This document shows, one piece after another, positions 56,780 through 64,000 of a stretch of 64,000 bases of DNA. Position 1 is the stretch's first letter; each line of letters opens with the position of its first letter. The DNA comes from Treponema sp. UBA6852 (GTDB lineage: Bacteria > Spirochaetota > Spirochaetia > Treponematales > Treponemataceae), in NCBI GenBank assembly GCA_002449305.1, contig DKDI01000034.1:1-64000 (forward strand). The letters run 5' to 3'. Under the pieces are notes generated by a model, which was not told where the DNA came from, made no database searches, and worked only from the letters and a program-made list of their open reading frames with translations. The position numbers and the translations under genes were made by a program.

Positions 56780-59371
56780 TTATTTTTCAGCCAGACATTT
56801 TTTCCATCGCAAAATATTTTGCAATGCCGCCATAGGAGTCATGTTATCAATGTCGCAAGAAAGAATTTCGTCAAGCACAAGTTCTTCTTCAGAAAACAAT
56901 GAACCTGAAAAAATTTCAACTTTTGTTTTTGAAATTTCTTCTGTTTCAGTTTCGGGAATTATAACGGACGCATCGCCTTGAATTTTCTCTAATATTTTCC
57001 CTGCGCGTTCAATGACGGACTCTGGAATTCCTGCAAGCCGGGCAACATGAATTCCGTAGCTGTTCTCACTTGAACCTTCAACAACTTTTCTAAGGAAAAC
57101 AATATCATTGCCGTTTTCCGCAACAGCCATGCAAAGCCGTTTCAAAGACTTATGCTCAAGCCTTGTAAGCTCATGATAATGCGTCGCAAAAAAAGTCTTG
57201 CACTTCAACGTATTTAAAAGATACTCGCTTACAGCCCAGGCAATCGAAAGTCCATCCTCCGTGCTAGTTCCCCGACCGACTTCGTCCATTATAACAAGAG
57301 AATTTTGTGTTGCGGAACGAAGTATTCTTGCAGTTTCAGTCATTTCAACAAGAAAAGTAGATTCTCCACGCGCAAGATTATCGCTAGCTCCAACACGGCA
57401 AAAAATCCTGTCAACAATTCCAATTTTCGCTTCATCAGCCGGAACAAAACTTCCAGTCTGGGCAAGAAGCGCAATAAGAGCATTCTGACGCAAAAATGTA
57501 CTTTTTCCAGCCATATTCGGACCTGTAATCAAAGCGAACGATGCGGAATTTTCAGGCTCAGAGCCGCAAAGAGAAACATCGTTCGGAACAAATTCGCCGG
57601 CAGGAAGATGACGCTCAACAACAGGATGCCTTCCGTTTTTTACAAAAAATTCCAAGCTGTTTGACAAGACGTGCGGTCGGTTCCAATTGTAAAGAATTGC
57701 TGATTCTGAAAAAGAACAGATTACATCAACGTAAGCAATTTTTTTTGCAGCCTGCTGAAGATACGGAATATATTTTTTCAGTTCATTTCTTACTTCAATA
57801 AAAAGATTGTGTTCTAGCTCAAGAATCTTTGCTCCGGATTCATTTAAAGAATTTTCAAGTTCCTGAAGTTTTTCAGTTGTATAACGCTCAGCATTTAAAA
57901 GTGTTCTACGCATAATAAAATGTGGCGGAATTTTGTCAAGCTTGCCTTTCGTAACTTCTATAAAATATCCAAGGTTGCCGGTACTTTTTATTTTTAAATT
58001 TTGAATTCCAGTTTTTTCTTTTTCTGATTCAATGTATTCCTCAAGAATTCCGTTAAAATCATTTCGCACTTTTTTCCAGTAATCAAGCTCTTCCGACCAG
58101 CCGTCTTTTATAATCCGACCTTCCGTAAAAACTGTAGCCGGATCTTCGGCGATTGAATTTTCTATAAGATCAATAATTTTTTGCGCGGAGTCTTTTTCAG
58201 GCATAGAAAAATCGTAGCGTTCCAAAATTGTCTGGGACTTAAGCCAAAATTTAAGGCTGACTTTTAATGCCTGCAAATCTTTTGCATGAGCTCTGTCCAT
58301 CGCAATTCTTCCAGCCAGCCTTTCAACGTCAAGAATTCCATCAAGATTTTCACGCACGCAATGCAGCAAATTTCTGTCTTTTACAAAAAGTTCAACATGG
58401 TTCTGCCTTGAATTTATTTCATTTTCGTTTGTAAGCGGAAAAGAAAGCCAAGAGCGCAAAAGGCGGCTTCCCATTGCAGTTTTTGTATTGCTAACAGATT
58501 CAAGCAAAGTATAACTAGAAGTTCCGTCACGCAAATTAAAAGTAATTTCAAGATTCCTGCGCGAAGAATCATCAATTATTACAAACTGCGAATCCTGATA
58601 AACTGAAATTCCTGAAATATGTGAAACTGGAGCGTTTGTAGTTTTTTCTATATAATCAAGAAGAAATCCTGCTGGAGGAACTTCTGGGCTTTCTTTTGTA
58701 AGTGAAAATGAATTTAAATTCGCAACTTTAAATTGCTTTACAAGATGCTCATAATTTTTTTCAGCATTGAAGTGCCAGTCTGGATACCAGGAAACGGACG
58801 CAACAGAAATCGTTTCAAGGACAGTTTGAATTTCCTTGTTACTTTTTAAACTTTCAGGAAGAATTATTTCCTTTGGACTGCACCTTCCAAGTTCTTTTGA
58901 AACATTCTCCGCAAATTTAGACTCTGGAAATTTTGTAGCCCGAAACTCTCCTGTCGTTACGTCAATGTAAGCAAGTCCTGTAAATCCGCCAGAAATAAAA
59001 ATGGAAGCAAGAAAATTATTTGAGCCGCCGTCAAGATACTCGCTTTCAACAGTAGTTCCAGGCGTTACAATTTCAACAACCTTGCGCTCGGTAAGTCCGC
59101 GCTTTGCAACTTCGCCAACCTGCTCTGCAACCGCAACCTTTTTTCCCATCCGAAGCAGCCGTGCAATATAGCCTTTTGCAGAATGATATGGAATGCCGCA
59201 CATAGGATTGTCGCCCTTATGCGTCAATGTAAGATTTAAAAGCCGTGAAACCTCAACAGCGTCTTCATTGAACATTTCATAAAAATCCCCTAGCCTAAAA
59301 AACAAAACATCATTCGGATGCTGTTTTTTTATTCCAAGATACTGTGTAATAACCGGGGTTTCTTCTGCCAT
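56780..59371 (-). CDS. mutS: DNA mismatch repair protein MutS
   Basis: About 863 aa. The mismatch-binding Phe-x-Glu motif appears in LGDFYEMF near residue 32 (here F-Y-E). The ATPase has Walker A GPNMAGKST, then DEVGRGTSTEDG and THYHELTRLE. The start at 59371 (MAEETPVIT) has GGAG 6 nt upstream. MutS activity would also set the slippage rate of the poly-G tracts in this window. It follows skp in the conserved tamB-bamA-skp-mutS order. Confidence 0.98.
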   Translation of the reverse strand: MAEETPVITQYLGIKKQHPNDVLFFRLGDFYEMFNEDAVEVSRLLNLTLTHKGDNPMCGIPYHSAKGYIARLLRMGKKVAVAEQVGEVAKRGLTERKVVEIVTPGTTVESEYLDGGSNNFLASIFISGGFTGLAYIDVTTGEFRATKFPESKFAENVSKELGRCSPKEIILPESLKSNKEIQTVLETISVASVSWYPDWHFNAEKNYEHLVKQFKVANLNSFSLTKESPEVPPAGFLLDYIEKTTNAPVSHISGISVYQDSQFVIIDDSSRRNLEITFNLRDGTSSYTLLESVSNTKTAMGSRLLRSWLSFPLTNENEINSRQNHVELFVKDRNLLHCVRENLDGILDVERLAGRIAMDRAHAKDLQALKVSLKFWLKSQTILERYDFSMPEKDSAQKIIDLIENSIAEDPATVFTEGRIIKDGWSEELDYWKKVRNDFNGILEEYIESEKEKTGIQNLKIKSTGNLGYFIEVTKGKLDKIPPHFIMRRTLLNAERYTTEKLQELENSLNESGAKILELEHNLFIEVRNELKKYIPYLQQAAKKIAYVDVICSFSESAILYNWNRPHVLSNSLEFFVKNGRHPVVERHLPAGEFVPNDVSLCGSEPENSASFALITGPNMAGKSTFLRQNALIALLAQTGSFVPADEAKIGIVDRIFCRVGASDNLARGESTFLVEMTETARILRSATQNSLVIMDEVGRGTSTEDGLSIAWAVSEYLLNTLKCKTFFATHYHELTRLEHKSLKRLCMAVAENGNDIVFLRKVVEGSSENSYGIHVARLAGIPESVIERAGKILEKIQGDASVIIPETETEEISKTKVEIFSGSLFSEEELVLDEILSCDIDNMTPMAALQNILRWKKCLAEK

Positions 59372-59438
59372 TTTTTGCTCCAAATTTCAGACCATTGCCT
59401 GAATGAAAATTCAAAGGCAGGTTTTTATTTTTATAAAA

Positions 59439-59972
59439 TCACATAAGCCCAAGTTGCGAAATAACTTGATCTGTAATATCAACAGAAGAACTGTACCACA
59501 AAATTGAATTTGATTCCTGAAGATTCAAAATCATGCTGTAGCCGCCAGTTTCTGCAACACGCGCAAGTGTATCATAAAGTTTTTTATAAAAACTGTTGTT
59601 TTCCTGAAGCGATTTTTTTAAGGACTCAAGCTCAGTGTTTTTTGCATTTGTATATTCATTTATAAAATCTGATTTCTTTGTAATCTGCGCTTCAATTTTC
59701 ATAGCTTCCGTGTCATTGCCTTTGCGCTCAAATTCTATTTTCTGATCATTCAAACGCTGAAGCTCTGCAACAAGGCGGTCAATTTCTCTTTTAAATTCTT
59801 CTTTTTTATTTTCATAATTTCTTACAGGAGCGGAATTTCTAAAATACGCCTGATAAACTTTTGAAGTATCAACAACAGCGAATTTTGTAATCTGCTGCGC
59901 AAACGAAAATGCCGCCGAAAAGATTCCGAGCAAAACAAAAACAGCAATTCTTTTTGTAAAAAAAACTTTCAT
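59439..59972 (-). CDS. skp: Periplasmic chaperone Skp/OmpH
   Basis: 177 aa. A signal peptide (IAVFVLLGIFSAAFSFA) is followed by FAVVDTSKVYQAY and a long charged coiled coil (residues 50-125), the tentacle of the Skp trimer that carries unfolded outer-membrane proteins to BamA. The next gene upstream is bamA. Confidence 0.93.
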   Translation of the reverse strand: MKVFFTKRIAVFVLLGIFSAAFSFAQQITKFAVVDTSKVYQAYFRNSAPVRNYENKKEEFKREIDRLVAELQRLNDQKIEFERKGNDTEAMKIEAQITKKSDFINEYTNAKNTELESLKKSLQENNSFYKKLYDTLARVAETGGYSMILNLQESNSILWYSSSVDITDQVISQLGLM

Positions 59973-60009
59973 AAAAACTCCAATTAATTTTAAATTTCCA
60001 CCATAAATA

Positions 60010-62487
60010 CTAGCGATTTGTCATGCTGAATGAAAGAACAAAATGCCAGTTCTTACTCCAGTTGTAATCTCCATCTGCGTCCTGGTCAGTAAACACAGGA
60101 GAACCGTCCTTGATTTTAAATGTGTTGGCAAACAGCAAGCGCAAAGGAAACTGCTGAATAGAAAATCTAAAACTCGGACCAAAACTAAAATACCAGTCTT
60201 CTTCTTTTAAATTAAAGAACTGATAAGGCTCGTCTGTAATTGCAACTGCATCACCCCAAAGGTCAAGAGAGAAAATTCCTGGAATTACAGGCATTCTAAG
60301 CTCAAGAGAGTTGCACCACAAAGCTTTTCCACGGCCCTTGTCTGAATTATAAATTGTCCAGCCGCGTCCATTGAACATTCCGTCTATATAAAGCTGGTTG
60401 TTCTTTTTTATTGTTGAATCCAAAGCCGAGAACTGGAACGAAAGTCCAGAATATCCCATAAGGACAAGCTTTAATGCCCAAGAATCTGTTATTGGTTTAT
60501 TTACAAGAGTGAAATATTTTTCAGCCTTTGTGTCTGTGCGCAAATAGAATTCCGTTTCTCCCCAGTCAGGTGCAAAAGGCAAAAATCCTTCGTGCATAAG
60601 TCCATACCAAGAAAGACGCTGGCTTGCAAACCATCCGCTTGAAGGATCCCATGAAATATTTCTTCCGTCCATAGAAAATGAAGTCCAGATAGAATTACGC
60701 GGTTCCCAGTTATCAGAATACTGGCTTATTGAAGTATCATAAGGAATCCAAAGTGAATCATCGTAAAGATTATTAATAAGACTGCTCGTAACACCGCCAG
60801 AAAGTGTAAGAATCGCAAAGTTCGGAGTCCAACGGTGTCCTAAAGAAAGTCCAAGGCTAAACTGATTCTGCTCATACTGCATATAATAGTAATCATTGTC
60901 AATGTCGCCGCTTGGAAGCATCTTGTCTCTTAGCGCGTAATTATTTGAATGAGAATAACTAAGTGAAACGTTTGTGCTTATAGGTTTATTGAAAAGCCAG
61001 TTCTGACCGTAGCTTACAGAAACAGACTGTTCATTTGTAGAAAGCGTTGTTCCAACAGAAGCAAGTTTTCCTTCACCAAAAATATTAGAATCCTGAATTC
61101 TTGCAGTAAGCGCAATCGGAATTTCTCCAGGATCTGAAACTCCACTGAACGTAAATCCAAAGTCAAGTGAGGTTGTGCTCTGCTCTTCCACGGTGAAAAC
61201 AATGTCAACAAGATTTTCTTCTGAGCCTTGAAGAACTTCCGGGGAAACAGCAGAAAAATATTGAAGGTTGTAAAGGTTTCGCATTCCGTTTGAAATTTTT
61301 GCATTTGAAAAAATATCGCCTTCTTCAATCGGAATTTCACGGCGGATAACAAAATCCTTTGTTTTTTCATTTCCTTTTATAAGAATATTTTCAATGTGGC
61401 TACGCGGATTTTCCTGAATTCTTATTGTATATGAAATAACTTTGGATTCCGCATCTTTGTTTATATCAGTTGCAAATCTGTTTGAAGTGTAGCCGTTTTC
61501 ATAATACAAGTTCTGGATATTCATTCTTGTTTCTTGAAATTTTGTCTCGTTGTAAACCGCTCCGGTCTTCAGGGTAACGAGATTTTCAAGTTCTTCAGTT
61601 GTAAAAACATGGTTTCCGTCAAAAGTAATTCCGCCGAAGTTGTACTGAATTCCTTCCTGAATCTCAAAAGTTATTTCTATTTCCTCGCGGTTCTTTTTTT
61701 CATTGTACGAAGTTTTTTGATCAATATTTACAACCTTTGCATCTGCATATCCGCGGTTCTGATAATAAGCAACAATCGCCCTAGAATCCGCAGACAAAGA
61801 TGATTCCTGAAATGAACCTTTCTTAAAAAGTCCGGCTTCTTTTAATGAAATCTTTCCTTTTAGAGTTTTTGAGGAAACAACTTGATTTCCTGCAAAGCCA
61901 ATGCTTTTTACAACAGTCTGGCGGCCTTCTCTGATTTTAAAAGTAACATAAGCCCCGTCGTCGCGCATTTCAAAAGAAGATTCCACAGAAATTTTAGTAT
62001 AGCCTTTTTCAATGTAATAATTTCTAATAGCCCTTTCATCTTCAAGAACTTTGCTTTCTACAAAAATGTCCTTTGCCTTTAAAGAAATTTTTGACTTTAA
62101 ATCAGCATCATGAATATATCTGTTTCCATCAAAATTTAATTTTATAACGACAGGACGCTCAACAACACTCAATATAAGATTTACGGTTTTGCCGTTGTCG
62201 GTATTTTTTGCAGCTTTGATTTCAACATCGTCAAAATATTCAAGGGAAAAAACTCTGTCATAAAGCTCGCTGATTAAATCATCAGAAAACGGCTTGCTTA
62301 TAAAACTGCTTGTAACGCCGTCCAAGTCGCTTTGCTTTACATTTTTTAAATTATCAAAAACTATATTTTTTATAGGCTTTCCGTAAAACCAATCTTCCGA
62401 ATCTGTCTGAGAAAAAACAGGAGCAGCAGAAAAAATAGCCACAACACAAAAAACAGCAAACACAAAAAAAGTGTTCTTAACGCGCAT
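60010..62487 (-). CDS. bamA: Outer-membrane protein assembly factor BamA
   Basis: 825 aa. After a signal peptide (TFFVFAVFCVVAIFSAAPVFS) come five POTRA domains (about residues 35-425; e.g. VKLNFDGNRYIHDADLKSKI) and a 16-strand barrel with the loop-6 region NGRGWTIYNSDKGRGKA. It inserts barrel proteins into the outer membrane, including presumably the 5.4-kb barrel. The homologue in T. pallidum is Tp92/TP0326. It sits 22 nt after tamB. Confidence 0.96.
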   Translation of the reverse strand: MRVKNTFFVFAVFCVVAIFSAAPVFSQTDSEDWFYGKPIKNIVFDNLKNVKQSDLDGVTSSFISKPFSDDLISELYDRVFSLEYFDDVEIKAAKNTDNGKTVNLILSVVERPVVIKLNFDGNRYIHDADLKSKISLKAKDIFVESKVLEDERAIRNYYIEKGYTKISVESSFEMRDDGAYVTFKIREGRQTVVKSIGFAGNQVVSSKTLKGKISLKEAGLFKKGSFQESSLSADSRAIVAYYQNRGYADAKVVNIDQKTSYNEKKNREEIEITFEIQEGIQYNFGGITFDGNHVFTTEELENLVTLKTGAVYNETKFQETRMNIQNLYYENGYTSNRFATDINKDAESKVISYTIRIQENPRSHIENILIKGNEKTKDFVIRREIPIEEGDIFSNAKISNGMRNLYNLQYFSAVSPEVLQGSEENLVDIVFTVEEQSTTSLDFGFTFSGVSDPGEIPIALTARIQDSNIFGEGKLASVGTTLSTNEQSVSVSYGQNWLFNKPISTNVSLSYSHSNNYALRDKMLPSGDIDNDYYYMQYEQNQFSLGLSLGHRWTPNFAILTLSGGVTSSLINNLYDDSLWIPYDTSISQYSDNWEPRNSIWTSFSMDGRNISWDPSSGWFASQRLSWYGLMHEGFLPFAPDWGETEFYLRTDTKAEKYFTLVNKPITDSWALKLVLMGYSGLSFQFSALDSTIKKNNQLYIDGMFNGRGWTIYNSDKGRGKALWCNSLELRMPVIPGIFSLDLWGDAVAITDEPYQFFNLKEEDWYFSFGPSFRFSIQQFPLRLLFANTFKIKDGSPVFTDQDADGDYNWSKNWHFVLSFSMTNR

Positions 62488-62508
62488 AAAATAAAATCCT
62501 CTATATAG

Positions 62509-64000
62509 TTAGAATGATACACGCCATGACAGTGTAATAGAAGTTGCCTGTGTCCACGATTGCTGGAGTTCGCCCAAGTCAGGAGCAAAATTCCATCTTA
62601 TGTTGGCAAAAGGCGCTTCAAATTCCAAACCGATTTCCGGCTGAAAAACAAGACCGCTGCCAGAAGTTCCGCCAGAATCAACTTTAGTCTTGTCATAAGT
62701 CCAATGCAGCAAAGCATCAGCATAAATGTCATCGCCGAAGTATTTACCAATATAAACAGTCGAATTGTCAAATAAGTTACCAATTATAGAATTATTATCT
62801 GAAGCTCTGTTCATATTAAGTCCCTGCATAATTGAATTCTGCAGGATAGTGGTTCTGACAGAAAATATATCAAAATTACTCAAATCACGCAATGCACTTT
62901 CAATTTTTCTAAGAAGCGTAACCTGAACTCCATAGTCGCCTGCTGCAACGAGAAAGTTTCCGACAGAAGACGCATCGCCTGAAGCAATCTGTCCCAAAAT
63001 TTCCATAATTTCATTTTCAGATTTTGCAGGACTCGAAGAAAGAACCGCATTGAACCTTGAAATATTTTGCGAGACTGCGGAAAGTGTAATTGTAACAGGG
63101 TCGCCGTTTGTGTCGTGCTCACGAGTTTCCGCGCGCACAGTTATAACAGGATCAAATTTATTCTGAGTTTCATCCAAAATAAGCTGACCTTGCTTAAGAT
63201 AAAAGTTTCGGCTTAAATATGAAACTTCCCCTCCGCGCAAAACAATATCACCCTTTATTCCCCAAAGTCCAGTCGCAGTATCGGCATTTACAGAAATCGG
63301 AGTTGATGGAGCAACAAGGCTTCTAACCAATGGATTTATCGCAATCTGAACTTTTTTTCCAATCATCAAATCCAAGTTTATTGAAAAGTCAATGTCATTT
63401 GACGCAGCGGGCTTTTTCTTTTGAGTAAAGTCAGAGGCATTCATGGAAACTGAGAGCTCAGCATTCCGCAAACCAACAGAACCATTCAAACTTACAGAGC
63501 GATCTTCCATAACAAGAGAAGCATCTACAGAAGTGTAGCCTTTTATTCTAAAGTATGAAACCTTTGAGTCAATCGGAATATCCTCGTCCTCCAAAGTTGC
63601 AAGATTCAACTCAAGAGTTCCAAGCGACCATCTGTCCAAGGAAACAACCGCATTTGTCGCAAGAATTCCGTCTTTGATTTTAAAGTTTGTTTCTGGAATT
63701 GAAATTTCTTCCTGCGAAAAATCCACATTCATTTCGTCAGTTGTAAAATGCTCTGGAACAAACTGAGGTAGATTAAAGTCAACATCTGAAACAACAAACC
63801 GTCCGTCCATATCAGGATCTGTTATGACACCAGACAAATTTAAATTTCCTTCAACAATTGCTGAATAAATAGAAAAAAGTTTCGTATTAAAAATGCGGGC
63901 GCATCTTGAAACGTCCCAAAATATATTTTCAAAGTCAAGATCAACAATTTGCTTTTTTACACTTCCATTCAAATCAAAATGAAAAGGCTTGTCTTTGCCA
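62509..64000 (-). CDS. tamB: TamB-family translocation/assembly protein (truncated by window edge)
   Basis: The visible 497 codons are the C-terminal part of a larger protein; the frame is open to the window end (…HFDLNGSVKK upstream of a spurious internal start at 63972). The DUF490 domain shows long repetitive beta segments and the C-terminal signature YLSRNFYLKQGQLILDET, then LSSSPAKSENEIMEILGQ and an aromatic strand ending in LSWRVSF. TamB spans the periplasm and moves lipids or helps barrels assemble with the BamA family. Its location directly before bamA fits. Confidence 0.92.
   Translation of the reverse strand, partial: GKDKPFHFDLNGSVKKQIVDLDFENIFWDVSRCARIFNTKLFSIYSAIVEGNLNLSGVITDPDMDGRFVVSDVDFNLPQFVPEHFTTDEMNVDFSQEEISIPETNFKIKDGILATNAVVSLDRWSLGTLELNLATLEDEDIPIDSKVSYFRIKGYTSVDASLVMEDRSVSLNGSVGLRNAELSVSMNASDFTQKKKPAASNDIDFSINLDLMIGKKVQIAINPLVRSLVAPSTPISVNADTATGLWGIKGDIVLRGGEVSYLSRNFYLKQGQLILDETQNKFDPVITVRAETREHDTNGDPVTITLSAVSQNISRFNAVLSSSPAKSENEIMEILGQIASGDASSVGNFLVAAGDYGVQVTLLRKIESALRDLSNFDIFSVRTTILQNSIMQGLNMNRASDNNSIIGNLFDNSTVYIGKYFGDDIYADALLHWTYDKTKVDSGGTSGSGLVFQPEIGLEFEAPFANIRWNFAPDLGELQQSWTQATSITLSWRVSF

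Noticed and set aside
62509..63972. Complete 487-aa TamB protein
   Set aside because: The apparent start at 63972 is an internal TTG; the frame is open up to the window edge, so the gene is truncated by the window.

Overview
This window reads as a low-GC, host-associated spirochaete of the genus Treponema. The evidence is gene content and order. At 56-64 kb a mutS-skp-bamA-tamB block has the order I know from T. pallidum. The cytidylate kinase is fused to ribosomal protein S1. There is a spoVG / tRNA-Gln / ctc-type L25 cluster, and many periplasmic lipoproteins. Species cannot be named from the sequence alone.

Layout. 0-5 kb is accessory: an IS110-family element, a MATE exporter with a poly-G tract in its coding sequence, a small unknown protein, and a DUF234-type ATPase behind a strong promoter overlapped by a perfect palindrome. 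5-24 kb is mixed metabolism and RNA biology: an XRE regulator, an outer-membrane barrel, a GH2 glycosidase, adenosine deaminase, an RRM protein, an M28 peptidase, an EamA transporter, a RluA-type synthase, RsgA, tRNA-Lys, a B12/radical-SAM protein, an EF-G, a REC/HD-GYP protein, NAD synthetase and RlmJ. 22-31.6 kb is a leftward run: lipoprotein, TPR protein, sigma-54 activator, cmk-rpsA, rluB, scpB, scpA, folK, recA. 31.7-36 kb is the most unusual part: a surface lipoprotein with a diversity-generating-retroelement-like variable 3' end and a poly-G promoter, two related intergenic repeat arrays, ferredoxin, an M23 peptidase, a candidate small RNA, a TrpR-like regulator and a palindromic repeat. 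36-64 kb is mainly housekeeping: a PpiD-like foldase, Maf-type glycosyltransferase, LepA, HtrA, TilS, L25, tRNA-Gln, SpoVG, IspE, RecN, NadK, CheW, ComF, MutS, Skp, BamA and the truncated TamB.

How the parts fit. BamA, TamB, Skp, HtrA and the PpiD-like protein form an envelope assembly and quality-control set for the barrels and lipoproteins seen here. RecA, RecN, MutS, ScpA and ScpB serve chromosome repair and segregation. Cmk-S1, EF-G, LepA, L25, RsgA, RlmJ, TilS, the pseudouridine synthases and two tRNAs serve translation.

The strongest candidate for an undescribed system is the lipoprotein at 31.9-32.8 kb. Its C-type-lectin (FGE-sulfatase) fold ends in a block of 27 codons of which 19 end in C, most of them explainable as mutated AAC codons. 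This is the signature left by adenine-directed retro-mutagenesis, but no reverse transcriptase or template lies in the window. The same gene has a run of eight G inside its -35/-10 spacer, and a barrel gene at 5.4 kb has a similar poly-G promoter. Together they suggest surface proteins that are switched on and off, one of which is also sequence-diversified. A second recurrent pattern is a set of strong promoters whose -10 box lies 6-9 nt from the start codon, implying leaderless mRNAs.
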